Assembly: GCA_963920635.1 (NCBI GenBank)
Contig: OY987299.1
Location: 132,181,373-132,245,372 of the forward strand
From: Pseudeuparius sepicola
Taxonomy: Eukaryota; Arthropoda; Insecta; Coleoptera; Anthribidae
DNA: 64,000 nucleotides
Direction: 5' to 3'
The notes beneath the pieces are model-generated. The model ran no database searches. It was not told the origin of the DNA and saw only the letters and a program-made list of their open reading frames with translations. The position numbers and the translations under genes were made by a program. This document shows, piece after piece, positions 1 to 11,004 of this stretch. Numbering within the stretch: the first letter of the stretch is position 1; each line of letters begins with the position of its first letter.

Positions 1-233
1 TCCGAAATGGCGCCTCATATAAAACCATCGAAAATGACTCAGTCTGTACAGCTTATTTTCTTATATAATAAGATATCGATCGGCTCGATGAGGAGGGGAG
101 CGTGAGAGGGCAAGAGGGAAACGTTTGTTTACACAAGGCCGAGTGCCCGGACTTATTAGTAGGTATGTCTCTGGACGCTGGTTCAACCTCGCATTTTTCG
201 GTTTTGGTGATGTGGCAAATCTCCCCTTTCCAG
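1..233 (+). other. Intron tail upstream of the first visible coding exon
   Basis: This stretch is AT-rich and then ends in a pyrimidine-rich acceptor tract with CAG at 231-233. Open frames that run through it carry no recognisable protein similarity before position 234. I read it as intron belonging to the zinc-finger gene that follows. Confidence 0.6.
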
Positions 234-506
234 ACCTGCGCATCAAGCTCGAACCGACGTCGGGCGGCGGGGGCGGCGCGACGAGGCGGAACGGCTCGCC
301 GCCCACCCAGCAGGACGAGCCGCCGACGAGCACGTTCGGCGGGTCGCCGCCAGGCGGCGAGACCGCCGCCGACAGCAACGCCGGCAACAGCCTGCCGCCC
401 GCCTACGTCGACACGGGGCCCGGGGACCAGCTCCTGCCGGCGCTGCCGTGGAACTCCGTTACCGGCAAACTGGGCAAGACAGGGACTTCGGTCACCACGC
501 CGGACG
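234..506 (+). CDS. chinmo: chinmo-like BTB zinc-finger protein, penultimate coding exon (linker region)
   Basis: This exon encodes about 90 residues of low-complexity linker rich in Gly, Pro, Ser and Thr. It opens with the motif LRIKLEP, which resembles a SUMO-type IKLEP site, and ends near TTPD. It has a clear acceptor (pyrimidine tract and CAG at 231-233) and a donor GTGAGG at 507. The exon begins with two bases that complete an Asp codon and ends with one base, G506. That base joins GC at 4845 to make a Gly codon directly before the zinc-finger exon, so the two exons are phase-compatible. The GC content is far above the flanking sequence. The BTB domain expected of the family is not in the window and must lie upstream. 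The gene name rests on the downstream fingers and the 3' UTR; another BTB-ZF gene is the alternative. Confidence 0.72.
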
Positions 507-537
507 GTGAGGATGCCTATTTCGATTTATTTATGTA

Positions 538-2323
538 CGGGGTGAGTTTTTTTCGATGACCGCTGTGGGCAGAGCATATAAAACGACCAGCAGTCTCTCT
601 CCCCGTGGCGGGAAAATTCTGCGCACCTGTTCGTGCAGCCGCCATCTGGGAATAGATTCTGTCAAATCGATGCAGTGCCGGGGCGATTGGGCAGTTCTTT
701 TTTGGCTGTATGAGAGATATTACAGTGCCGTGGAGTGTGCTTTTTCCTAGTATCTTTAAATAAAGAATCCCAGGAAGGAGTAAAAGCTGCTTGTGCTTAC
801 CACACACTATATACTTTACTAATACTACTCTGTATTTCTGAATTGATTTTCCCGACTACACATCTGGCTTCTATTCCACCTATATGGCTCAAGGTCATTG
901 TATTTGCGGATGATTTCTCAAGAGTAAGTTGTACTGCTGGTTGTTTTATATGCTCTGCTATGGGGATCTCGGAAACTAGCAGGGCTAGAACAAAGGTTAA
1001 ATAGGAAAAGAGTTGCGGTTTTGAATGCTCAATCTAATGCCCCTTTTGGACTTTTAAAAAAGTTCATGGCTCACTAGATATTTTGAAAACAGTGATTTTT
1101 TCATCAGATCTCTGTAGCTCCGTTATTTCTGATTATACAGAAAAACTGCAGACACAAAAATTTTAGATAATTTTGGGCTTAATAAGATAATCTGATCCAA
1201 TTTTTTATGTTGTTTGTGATTTTTGAGATATGACAGAAACTTGTGTTTTTTTTAAATGTAAATCATAGTTGGCTGTGGCCTTATCAAATCGGCCATTTTT
1301 TGAGCTTTCCAAAGATATAATACTCGGCATAATTATTATAAAAAATAAAAGAGCTATGGCTAATTCCCTGATTTTTTTTTTAATTTTCACATAGTCAACC
1401 ATGGATTATTTTCATAATTACGTTCTATTTTATAATTAGACATACTTCATACTTGCTAATATTTTGTTTTTAGCTGGTAACAAAATGTAACAAAAATTAA
1501 AAAACTCAAATTCAAATTATTATTATTTTAGAAGGTGTTCAAACAATCCACAATTATTATTTATGCAAATATTGCATCTTTTTAAAACTAAATTTCTCGC
1601 CTTTCTTAGAGAGCGCCTGTCAACAGACAAATCGGGGGATCGGGGCGGCCAGGAAATAGGTATGTTTCTCCCTATCCAACTATTTGGATAGAGCTGATCT
1701 ATTATAGGTAATTTCTTACAAGCAAATAATTATGTGGTAGAGCTCCATCATGATAATTTTTGTTTTATTTTGTTACCAGCTAAAAATAAAATATTTGTAA
1801 GTTTGAAGTATGTCTTATTATAAAATAGAACGTACCTAATTATGAAAATATTCCATGGCTGATTATGTGAAAATTTAAAAAAAATCAGGAAATTAGCCAT
1901 AGCTCTTTTTTTATAACAACTATGCCGAGTATTATATCTTTGGACAGCACGACAAATGGCCGATTTGATAAGGCCACGGCCAACTAAGATTTGCATTAAA
2001 AAAACACAAGTTTCTGTCATATCTCAAAAATTACAAACAACATAAGAAATTGGATAAGATTGTCTTATTAAGCCCGAAATTATCTACAATTTTTGTCTCT
2101 ACAGTTTTTCTGTATAATCAGAAATAACGGAGCTACAGAGATCTGAAGAAATAGCAAAAAATTACTCTTTTCAAAATATCTAGTGAGACATGAACTTTTT
2201 TAAAAATCCAAAAGGGGCATTAGATTGAGCATTCAAAACTGCAATTATTTCCCCATTTAACCTTTGTTCTAGCTCTGCTAGTTTCCGATATCCCCATAGT
2301 GGTAATCGAAAAAAACTCACCCT
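538..2323 (-). mobile_element. Fold-back DNA transposon, copy 1 of a three-copy Tc1/mariner-derived family
   Basis: Two long inverted arms of about 550 bp (about 960-1530 and 1750-2320) surround a short centre. The ends are CGGGGTGAG and its complement CTCACCCTA, flanked by TA dinucleotides. The same arms occur at 28,871-29,945 and 49,684-51,173. The centre (about 1535-1680, minus strand) corresponds to the transposase C-terminal remnant seen intact in copy 3, but about 100 bp of it is missing here. The left arm is interrupted by a 388-bp hAT-like MITE (570-957). Confidence 0.8.
570..957. mobile_element. hAT-like MITE inserted in the left arm of the fold-back element
   Basis: Imperfect terminal inverted repeats begin CAGAGCATATAAAAC and end with its complement. 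The element separates two parts of the family arm that are contiguous in copy 3, which confirms an insertion. Flanking CTGTGGG and CTATGGG are nearly identical, as expected of an aged 7-8 bp target duplication. No coding capacity is seen. Confidence 0.7.
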
Positions 2324-2357
2324 ATATATTTATATTTATTCATATATTTATTTCTCT

Positions 2358-2607
2358 ATGGGGTATTCGAAAGGAATCGATAGCGCACGCCGTCTTCATC
2401 ATAAATTCAAGAGACTGCCTGGGTCCGACAAAAGGCTTTGCCATTTGTTCAGTGTATTTGTCTGCGTTCTTCCTTGGGCCATTGAATAAGGACCGAATAC
2501 CTTAATCAATGCTTGGGCGCACCCCGTAATCCCCAAATAACAATAGGAAATAAAATGCTAATAAAGGAAATTGTAAGCCCATAGGCGGAGGGTCGGGTAG
2601 TTAATTT
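2358..2607. repeat. Left arm of an intronic inverted repeat
   Basis: This arm is similar in reverse complement to 4600-4798. Shared blocks include TTCGAAxGGAATCGATAGC, ATAAATTCAAG, AAAAGGCTTTGCCA and a long stretch that includes CCCATAGGCGGAGGGTCGG. The arms enclose about 2 kb, including the THAP fragment and the 3726-4449 MITE. Confidence 0.75.
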
Positions 2608-2621
2608 GATTCAAGTAAAAT

Positions 2622-2720
2622 ACGGCGCAAAAGAGACGTCCGACCGGGGGAATAATTTGGCGGCCATTTTTAACCCTAAATGAGGCGGAAAATTTGAAAT
2701 AAATTATACGGGTGGGGTCC
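2622..2720. promoter_or_regulatory. Block with ATGGCCGCC motif, related to blocks near 39.15 kb and 56.9 kb
   Basis: The sequence CGGCGCAAAAGAGACG followed by CCGACCGGGG and a GGCGGCCATTTTT core recurs in inverse orientation at about 56,880-56,975. A shorter part of it (TTAGGGGTTAAAAATGGCC) recurs at about 39,150. The core resembles the binding site of Pho/YY1-type factors (ATGGC). Function is inferred; it could also be an old repeat. Confidence 0.4.
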
Positions 2721-2899
2721 ACAAGTAATGTAATGTCTTGGTTGTCGTTTTGTGTAAAATTGAAATTATTTTACTTCAAAGTACAACATATAGGTCCAAG
2801 TTTTTTGTGGGTTTTAATTTTAAATTAATGCATTCTGGAAACGAAGCAGTTAACTAGGTTGAGAAATCATACAACTTAATCAAAACAACATATTTTAGT

Positions 2900-3690
2900 C
2901 ATCATAAAGAGAACTGATATAATATAATTATTATTATACATTATATCTTATTTTATTACTACTACATTAAATAATTACTTATATTATATTTCTAATTGCC
3001 TAACATTTTCAAACAATATTAGGTACTTGAAATAATTATTTCTTTGGATACTTTTAATAATAATAACCTATTTTCCAGGAACATGTCTATACCTAATTCT
3101 GAATTTTTAAGCAGCTAGTTTTATTCCTTAGAGCTTTTTCTTTTTGTTTGTTTAAAAAAATACAAGCAAAATAAAACTTGGTAACTTCAACTTCTACCAC
3201 TTTAATCTTTGCTTCAAAAATGCAAGTGAAGTGATATCTAACGCTCTTCTTTGATAAGCTTCAATAATTTTGCTGGGGTGATCTGCAGTTAGCAGGTTTA
3301 CTTGCTGCTGCCTGCTGTTGTTTGCATTTCTTCGGTTAATTCTATTTGCTCCAGAAATGCGGCTTTCTTGGAGAATTACAATGTCTCCATTTTCCTCATC
3401 TCCATGAGTTACATTACTTCTTGAACAGGATTGAATTTCTTTTGGTGGTCTTACCAATTTTGACTCCACTGCTTCGTCGGTTAGGTTTCTAGATGGTAGA
3501 GCGCACCTTTTCGCGTTCCTTCGTATTGCATCAAGAAATCCTGTTCATCAAAATGAATAGAACACGCATACATAGAGTCCTTCCAGAGAATAAGTATTAT
3601 TGTCGCTGACACCTAGAGTACTAAGCCACTTTCAAAATTTAGTTTCTTCTCTTGAAAATCTAAAAATCAGCAAGAAATAAAAAAATATCA
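2900..3690 (-). pseudogene. THAP/P-element-type transposon fragment (3' part)
   Basis: On the minus strand an acceptor TTTTTAG near 3670 is followed by an exon with THAP-domain features: the CSIHF motif (C-x2-H half of the C2CH zinc site) preceded by LWKDSMY. A further open segment at 3469-3194 runs from MESKLVRPPKE to a stop after LKQRLKW. The same exon and tail occur in the plus orientation at 36,940-37,735. The 5' exon with the first Cys pair is absent here but appears in related fragments at 19.45 kb and 35.5 kb. Frame breaks separate the THAP part from the tail, so this is a dead fragment. The assignment rests on the THAP-like pattern and the cross-match between copies. Confidence 0.6.
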
Positions 3691-3725
3691 ATGAAAAAAT
3701 CATTAATATTTGGCAAAAAATTATA

Positions 3726-4449
3726 CAGGGTGTTCGAAAAATAGACGGAGATATTTTAGAGGGTGATTCCCTGTTAAGAAATATGAAAAAAAGTTTCTAT
3801 AAACATGGGTCCGGAAATGCAGAGTTTTCAAGATACAGGATGTTAAATATATTGCATGTCACTGGACAAAATTGGTTTATCAATTTTTGCAAAAAAAATC
3901 ACAAGTGCCTTGGAAAACAAATAATCAAAAGCATTTCTAGGAAAGAGTGTTATTGCAACTTTTCCAATATCATAACATAAAGTACACTACAACCTACAAC
4001 CAATTTTGTCCAGTGACATGCAATAAAACGGTTTTTTTTTTCTCGAAAACGAAGTGAGATAGGAAAACAATACAAGAAGAGGAAAGAAGTTGTATTTTTA
4101 GATGCTTAATCAAACAAAAAATATTAAAGTTACAAAAAAGGTAGTGGCGTACATTTTTTTGATAATAATATTCGCTAAGGTGCCCCCCGGGACGCCACTG
4201 GACTTAATAAATTTAATCTAGTTAGGGCGAAATTAGCCTCTTAATACAACAAATAACATTGCCAAATTTCAACAGAATCGAGTAAATAATTTTTAAGACA
4301 TTAATAATTTCATGTTTTATTTTTTTTATTTAACATCCTGTATCTTGAAAACTCTGCATTTCCGGACCCATGTTTATAGAAACTTTTTTCATATTTCTTA
4401 ACAGGGAATCACCCTCTAAAATATCTCCGTCTATTTTTCGAACACCCTG
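3726..4449. mobile_element. Fold-back MITE (TA target site, CAGGGTGTTCG ends)
   Basis: Inverted arms of about 130 bp start CAGGGTGTTCGAAAAATAGA at the left and mirror this at 4449. TA lies immediately outside both ends. A second internal inverted pair contains CATGTCACTGGACAAAATTG (about 3855-3875 and 3998-4020). It is non-coding. Confidence 0.85.
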
Positions 4450-4599
4450 TATGTTAATATACAGGTATTTGGGGTCAGGTAAGGAAAATAAAAAAATATT
4501 AATTTATTATCGTTTTTACTTGTTCCTAAAACCAACTGAACCATTTTGCAAAAATATTAAATTTTGAAACACTACTTACTTGCAACAAATTAACGAGCC

Positions 4600-4798
4600 G
4601 ACCCTCCGCCTATGGGCTTACAATTTCCTTTATTAGCATTTTATTTCCTATTGTGATTTGGAGATTACGGGGTGCGCCCAAGGAAGAACGCAGGCAAATA
4701 CATTGAACAAGTGGCAAAGCCTTTTATCGGTCACAGGTACTCCCTTGAATTTATATCGAGGGCAACGTGCTATCGATTCCCTTCGAACACACCACAGC
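4600..4798. repeat. Right arm of the intronic inverted repeat, near the 3' splice site
   Basis: Reverse complement of the 2358-2607 arm at roughly 75-80% by eye. It ends about 45 bp before the acceptor of the zinc-finger exon. In a pre-mRNA the two arms could pair. Confidence 0.75.
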
Positions 4799-4844
4799 CG
4801 AACGGAACGCGAACTAACTCAACCTTCCCCACCTCGTTCCGCAG

Positions 4845-5080
4845 GCAAGAAGCTGAAGTGCCCGTTCTGCGAGCGGCTGTACGGGTACGAGACGAACCTG
4901 CGCGCGCACATCCGGCAGCGGCACCAGGGCATCCGCGTGCCGTGCCCGTACTGCACGCGCACGTTCACCAGGAACAACACGGTGAGGCGGCACATCGCGC
5001 GCGAGCACCGCACCGAGCTCAGCCTGGCGCAGCAGGCGCAGGCGCGCCAGCTCGCCGCCGGCGTCACCCACAACCAATAG
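4845..5080 (+). CDS. chinmo: chinmo-like BTB zinc-finger protein, terminal exon with two C2H2 fingers
   Basis: After the split Gly codon the exon encodes 77 residues and a TAG stop at 5078-5080. Two consecutive fingers are complete: CPFC-x12-H-x4-H (ERLYGYETNLRA helix region) and CPYC-x12-H-x4-H (TRTFTRNNTVRR), joined by a QGIRVP linker. A short tail ends in VTHNQ. Paired C2H2 fingers at the very C-terminus are typical of insect BTB-ZF transcription factors. Chinmo has this layout and acts in nuclear control of temporal neuronal identity and growth. Four let-7 sites downstream fit this gene. Fruitless, broad or lola alternative terminal exons are the main alternatives. The exon is very GC-rich and the strong acceptor CCGCAG precedes it. 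Confidence 0.78.
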
Positions 5081-5272
5081 GGGGGCGGCGGCCGGTGGGA
5101 GCGGCCGCGGGGGGCGGGGCGCGGCGGGCGGGGCCCGGCGCGCGGTTGGCCGGGCGGGCCGTTGGAGGCGGGGCACTGGTTGGGCGGGTGCGAGTTTTAG
5201 TTTCGGCGGTTTCGACGTGCGGCACGGATGTCCGTGCCGCAACGCCGGGGGTTTTGAATTCGAACTGGATGA

Positions 5273-5278
5273 AATAAA
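5273..5278 (+). terminator. chinmo: Proximal poly(A) signal AATAAA
   Basis: A canonical AATAAA lies 193 bp after the stop codon and is followed by a T-rich run. It would give a short-UTR isoform lacking all the microRNA sites. Confidence 0.5.
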
Positions 5279-5492
5279 TGATATTTTTTTTAAATTTCGA
5301 GGTTAAGTTAAATGTTTTTCGTCAGACATTAGAACAACTAAGAGATTCTTTTGAAATGTTTGAAATTGATTAATTGAATTAAGAGCGAGCTTCGGCTACT
5401 CCAAATATTTTGGTGACAAATCAGTACTTAGAGTACTAAAATACTCTTTAATAGATTATATTTATAAATTCCCAACGAATTTCACATACTTA

Positions 5493-6366
5493 CAGTGTGT
5501 TTCACTTCAAGTCGAGACAATTCATTATTTTTTTACGGGTTGACCGAATTTCCAAAACTTTTTTTGTTAAATATAGTGCTCTGAAAGATCTACATTCTGA
5601 CAATAATTTTTTTCCGATTCGTCTTTTCCATGACCTACTACGATCAAAATTATACCCCCAAAAAACTGCAAAAGTACATTAGGCATTTTTTAGGAAAAAC
5701 AAATGAAGAGCACATAGTCGTATTGGCCATACCCGCAAACCACAAGTACCATGTTTCACGGTCATAGATTATACAGGGCGTTCAGAAAATATCTTGAAAC
5801 ATAGCATTGAAAATACTTTCTAAAATTTAATATTGTTTATGTTTTTAAATAGGCATAAGTTAAAATTGTAGAAAAAAATGTAAAAAAAAACACCAAGAGA
5901 AAAATTGATTTTTTTCGAATTCCGTATTTTTATTGCGAACGCCCTGTATAAGGCAGGGCCATAAAATCGTGGGACTTGATGGCTTATGTGAGCCCTAATC
6001 AAACTGCAAAGAAATAATTTTAAAATATCTCTCGGTGTTTGTAGAGGGTACTTCGAAAAACCGTATTTTTGCCATGTTTGAAGCTATTTTCTGAACGCCC
6101 TGTATTAGCTATGACCGTGAAACATGGTATGTGTAGATTGCGGGTGTGGCCAATACGACTTTCCTAAAAAAAATCCTAAATGTACTTTTGCAGTTTTTGG
6201 GGGTACCTATAATTTTGATCGTAGTAGGTCATAGAAAAGTCGAATCTGAAAAAAATTAGTGTCAAAATGTAGATCTTTCGGAGCACTATATTTAAAAAAA
6301 AGTTTTTGAAAATCGGTCAACCCGTAAAAAATAATGAATTGTCTCGACTTGTAGTGAAACACACGG
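5493..6366. mobile_element. Fold-back MITE with TA target site (CAGTGTGTTTCAC ends)
   Basis: Inverted arms of about 280 bp start CAGTGTGTTTCACTTCAAG and mirror this near 6366 with a few changes. TA lies outside both ends. The centre is occupied by a second element at 5774-6102. It is non-coding. Confidence 0.85.
5774..6102. mobile_element. Nested MITE with CAGGGCGTTCAGAAAATA ends
   Basis: A 329-bp element with inverted ends, TA on both sides, sits in the loop of the 5493-6366 fold-back. A related GAACGCCCTGTATA end also occurs internally near 5938. Confidence 0.8.
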
Positions 6367-6465
6367 TATAAACGTGATCTAGATTTACTCTACTATAAAA
6401 AAATGTAAAAGAAACATTGTATGCAGTTTAAATTCAACACCCATGAAAATGTGTAGTAATATTTA

Positions 6466-7293
6466 GACCAGAAGATAGTGACAAATTTTTGAACATTATG
6501 TTGCGTACATTCTCACAATAATAAGGTATGAATCATAGAGTCATCCGGGGTCTTCATATGGAAAAGTAAGTTTTCATTTATTTGAAAAATATGCGTTTTG
6601 ATATGATTTTAGTCAGGCTGCCATGTGTCTTATAATGAAGTTCAAAATAGAAAATTCCTCGGAAAACCATAGCGTAGGCCCAAAGGGCTATTATTGCCAC
6701 GTGAACTTGTATTTTAATAATTAATTTTTTCACGTTTCTGAACAGGCTGCTAATGAGAAGTATATAAGTTCTTGTCATAAAACTGCCGAAGAAAAGATGG
6801 CATAGGTACCGTTTGCGTATATCCAAGTACACTTTACATCGAATAAATCGTTTAAATGATTAAATAACATTCAATTTAAACTATACTTGGACATGCGCAA
6901 ATGGTATGCCATCCTTTTTTCAGCAGTGTCATAATAAGGACTTGCATACTTCTCATTGGCACCCTGTTCAGAAATGTGGAAAAATCAATTATTAAAATAT
7001 AATTTCATGTGACAATAATAGCCCTTTGGACCCACGCTAACGGTATGCCTATGGTTTTCCGAAGAATGTTCTATTTTGAACTTCATTATAAAAAACACAT
7101 GGCAGCCTAACTAAAATCACATCAAAAATATATTTTTTGAATAAATGAAAACTCAGTTTTTCATATGAAGAACCCAGGATGACTCTCTGATTCATACCTT
7201 ATTATTGTGAGAATATACCCAACATATTAATGCCCTTTAAAAGGCATAGTGTGTAAAACCACTTCCAAAAATCTCTGTCACTATCTCCCGGTC
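6466..7293. mobile_element. Fold-back element with GACC-AGATAGTGACA ends, copy 1
   Basis: Arms of almost 400 bp form a near-complete palindrome. The right end GTCACTATCTCCCGGTC mirrors the left GACCAGAAGATAGTGAC, and TA flanks both. A shorter relative lies at 44,101-44,713. Internal blocks such as CTGAACAGGCTGCTAATGAG and GGTATGCCATCC recur in both copies. Confidence 0.85.
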
Positions 7294-7629
7294 TAATTTT
7301 ATTGCGACCAGGTTAAATAATATAGGTACAAATTTCCTGATTCTGCTAGATTTGAAAATAACAGCGCCTCCAACAGTCTGTTTTGTCTACCGCCAACATA
7401 AGAATGATGAGGGAGTTAAAAACATTTAATATTTTTTCTATTGGCCCTCCCGAGGTCTGCTCCGGCCCCCTCGGAACTTGCCCAAGGTGTTGTAAATACC
7501 GACTCTTGTTTGCCTGTATCGCTGAAAAAAAATAGGAGATATGTGTCATTTTTTATTGTTACTCTGTATAGAGGGGGAGCGGGAGCGTTTACAAGCTGGT
7601 CTTGTTCAGGTGTTTTTCCTCGTTTTATT

Positions 7630-7666
7630 TTTCGCAGCGCCGCGACAAGTTTCCGGCGCTGCGAAA
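7630..7666 (+). other. Perfect 13-bp GC-rich stem-loop
   Basis: TTTCGCAGCGCCG (7630-7642) pairs exactly with CGGCGCTGCGAAA (7654-7666) around an 11-nt loop. It lies in the non-repetitive part of the probable chinmo 3' UTR. It is not followed by a T run, so it does not look like a terminator. Confidence 0.7.
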
Positions 7667-7812
7667 GGCGTGCAACCTCTTTGTGTTCATTATATCGCGT
7701 TGCCGTTTCACATTAATCGCAGGAGTTATTCTTTTCGTTGTACTTACTAGGAAATATCGTTTATGTTTTTTCAGCTGCTATCTTTCGTCGCCGTAGCGAC
7801 GCAGTAATTGAT

Positions 7813-7820
7813 CTACCTCA
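7813..7820 (+). promoter_or_regulatory. let-7 8-mer target site 1
   Basis: CTACCTCA is the perfect 8-mer complement to let-7 seed positions 2-8 plus A opposite position 1. Confidence 0.6.
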
Positions 7821-8693
7821 AGTCAGTAACTATTCTGCCTCATAATACGTTTCTTTGATTTTTATTCTGCCTAGTCAGTAGTGCAGCAGAAATCAGGTAA
7901 ATCAGGAAGTAACGTTAGATTGTAAGTTTACGAATCCACGTAATAACGCAACTCAGGAATACTTGAAAATCCAGTAACTTTTTGCCCAAAGCAGATTGTA
8001 CATAAGATTATTTTTTAATGTGGTTTTCGTTAGTGTTACAGGATTCTATATTTTATACATTTCAAAAGAACCAATAAGCTCACAACGGTGAATATGATTC
8101 ACCCAAATAAATCACTATTTTTTTGCGTGCGACTATAATGGCAGGGTGACGACCAAAGTCGTAGAAAGTGAAAAAAAAAACAGACACAACAACCAACTTT
8201 GGTGCACCCTGCGTCCTTGGCTCAAGAAATGCCGTTGAATATTTTCATTTCCCCAGTGTACTGTTGGCCACGGTAGGCATTATTGGTTTTTGTAAAGAAC
8301 CCTGATTGTTGAATATTTTTTTATACTAGTAGGTAGGTTTGATCACCGATTTTTGCCATATAAAATATTATCGAAAGCGTAAGAACGAACCAAAAATATA
8401 AATGTTAATGTTAAGCCAATCTGCTAGTCACTTCAGACAGGTTATACGGAGCGTCCCTGCATTTGTCTTACGGGCCACAAGATATTATGGCCTGTATAAT
8501 ATGACAAATTCCGGGACAGCCTGTATAGTTTTAATGTACAGGGCGATCCGGCAGGTGCCGCCCGTGTACAGTCGGTTAAATTATTTAAAAGGGCGGCGCC
8601 TGTTTGAGTCCCGTTGTATGCTCACAGTATTTTTTATTCTGCCTGCTTTAAGTACGGGTAATCCATGTTAGTTACCGTCTTATAACTACTCAT

Positions 8694-8701
8694 CTACCTC
8701 A
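8694..8701 (+). promoter_or_regulatory. let-7 8-mer target site 2
   Basis: CTACCTCA in AT-rich unique sequence, about 150 bp from site 3. Confidence 0.6.
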
Positions 8702-8847
8702 TTTTTACATGACATGGGCGACGCTATTATATTTATTATTTTCGTAGTTGTTAAGGTTATTATATACAGTATGTTGCAGAGTTAGAGTACAAAAACTTAT
8801 TTACAAGGCAATATCTATACACTTTCTGCCGCTAGCACGGTTCATAA

Positions 8848-8855
8848 CTACCTCA
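8848..8855 (+). promoter_or_regulatory. let-7 8-mer target site 3
   Basis: CTACCTCA within a TTCATAA...TTTTC context; accessible AT-rich flanks. Confidence 0.6.
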
Positions 8856-9588
8856 TTTTCTTGCTTGTTAATCACACAGTTGCGTAAACTCAGGTATATA
8901 GTAAAACCGTTAGTTGAGGAAGAATTTCAGCTCATATGTCAACATAACCACCAAACCAGTGCAATATACTTTTTAAATGATATAGTCTTTGTCAAATAAA
9001 CCGCATAGTGTACTATGATCTATGATGGAGTTCTTATTTAACGTCTGCATGTTTTTTTACTTCCAGTGTAAGCAATTTGCTTTAGTGTTCCTACACAATA
9101 GAAATGCGGAATCTTGATGCATACCAACTTTTGCGTTTGTAACATTGTCTCTCGGAATGTATCACTTTTTAGACCATCATAGATAGTGACAGATTTAGGT
9201 GCCCCATTTTCGCATACAAGCCTCGAAGAGGATTGAAAAGTACATTGATGTTGAGTATAATGAAGGAAAATTTACGAGTGGCCCCTGGGAATAACATATG
9301 GAAAACTGGATTTTCCTTAACAGAAATAAAAGGTGTCTGTTGCCTATATTTTCACGCAAGCCGTATTCACTATATGAATAATTAATATAGAACCTGGCTT
9401 CGGAAAATCAAAGGCTTGTGTGTTGCAAGTGGCTAAAAAAATAAGGGCGTAATCTTGTAAGGAAAAATCGAAATTCTGATTGTTTTTCACACAAACCCAT
9501 CGAAAGTATGAAAATGTACATCGTCACTAGCCCGAAAAACATAAAAAAACATATTATACATATATAATTAACGGTTTATTTACAAATT

Positions 9589-9737
9589 ATATAATCATAC
9601 AAAGTAGCTGCAAATGGCAGTGAAGCCTAAATAATAGTAATTGCCACCACTCCCCAAGCACAAGCATGTGGTTGCTTCTGGGGTACTCCTAGTTTGGAGT
9701 ATTGTGAGGGTGAAAATTATTATTATTACCTGATCCT
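9589..9737. repeat. Retroelement-like 3' tail with (TTA)n, copy 1
   Basis: About 120 bp matches 51,187-51,300. Shared features are CAAGCATGTGGTTGCTTCTG, the small hairpin ACTCCTAGTTTGGAGT, GTGAGGGTGA and a terminal TTATTATTA tract. A hairpin followed by a short tandem tail is typical of the 3' end of a LINE or LINE-mobilised SINE. No coding part remains. Confidence 0.5.
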
Positions 9738-10655
9738 TTTTTTTCTCGTAATTTTTTTCATGTTTTGCAGCGCTGTTTGACAAAGACTATACTTGTTCCT
9801 ATTATTCATTGCTCAAAACGAACCCCGATTACATGTTTGAAGAGACTAGTGCGGTTATCGAGACCATACTCGAGACAAATTTGACCATAGTTGTAGGAAC
9901 AAAAATGTTGCGGGTTGTTGAAAGAAAAATTAGGGTTATGTTGACATGGTTTTAGGTTAGGTCAGCGTGAACGAACGTATGCGTGCCGAACACGGTCCGA
10001 TGGGCTCGGCATTAAAGAATTAATTGTAATTTATTTTTCTTTCATGGGTGATACTCTTTCTTGCACTTGCCCGTCGTTCCAGAGTGAACTGGTAATTCAA
10101 TGGATGTGGAAAGGCGCAGTTGACACGGGTATTTTCGTTTAGTTTCTTGTTGTTAAACTTAGATTAGCGCTAGTTTTTAAGACATTCAGGGTTCGAACCG
10201 TTCTTTTAGAGTAAAAGTTAAGTTTAGTTTTTCTTTTTAGGATTTAATTTGTAAATGTTTATTAATACAGAGAATATTACTTGGCTTTGTTAATATTTTT
10301 TTAGGAGTCTTGAGAAACGACTATAATTTTTCGACGCAAGCACTTTGCGTGTGGTGATGGAAAAGCAATTTTTCGAAAACGGGTAAGATTTTGATTTGGA
10401 TGTGACGAGAAAAGCCCGGGACTGCGGCAGTCGAAAACTGCCCTTTCTTCGAGGTTATGTAAAAAGTAAAAGTAATCTGGATGGTTAGTATATAACCGGA
10501 TCAGAAAAGATAGATAGTTTTGGGATTTGCTAAGTGGAATATAAAAAAAACTAGGGTGGCAATGTAGTGTTGATAAGTCGTAGGGGTCTTTGTTGAACGG
10601 AAGGAATTTTTTCAGGTATATTATATATTTGCAATAAAACTCAGGTATACACTCT

Positions 10656-10662
10656 TCAGGGA
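10656..10662 (+). promoter_or_regulatory. miR-125 7-mer site 1
   Basis: TCAGGGA matches miR-125 seed positions 2-7 plus A opposite position 1. miR-125 is co-transcribed with let-7 in insects. Confidence 0.4.
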
Positions 10663-10996
10663 AAATATTTATTATAAACGATGTTATACTTGCTGTTAAA
10701 ATAACATAAATACATACATATTATAATATAAAAACGCTGTGTGCAAAATGTATGGTTGTTATTCAATGTGAGAGAACTATCACAGATAAAATACCTCTAT
10801 ATTTTGATGTCTGAGGGAAAACGACGGAAAAACTTTTAACTCTGAGCGACCTGCCGAGATTCGTTTATTACACGAAAAGTTTCTCTACGTTTTTCGCTCG
10901 GTATTGTATGTATAGAATTGGCACTCAAATATAGTATTGTTGCCTATTATAATTATATTACACTGATTGTTGAAATATTCACACGAGTACAAAAAT

Positions 10997-11004
10997 CTAC
11001 CTCA
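10997..11004 (+). promoter_or_regulatory. let-7 8-mer target site 4
   Basis: CTACCTCA in AT-rich unique sequence of the probable 3' UTR, between the two miR-125-type sites. Confidence 0.6.

Larger units (their letters stand above)
507..4844 (+). other. Intron of the chinmo-like gene, filled with mobile elements
   Basis: The intron runs from GTGAGG at 507 to CCGCAG at 4839-4844, about 4.3 kb. It contains a fold-back transposon (538-2323) that starts only about 30 bp after the donor, a THAP-type fragment (about 2900-3690), a TA-flanked fold-back MITE (3726-4449), and an inverted repeat whose right arm ends close to the acceptor. Confidence 0.7.

Noticed and set aside
4814..5242. 142-codon minus-strand open frame opposite the zinc-finger exon
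   Set aside because: It is an Arg/Pro/Ala-rich shadow produced by the GC-rich exon; the plus-strand fingers are unmistakable.
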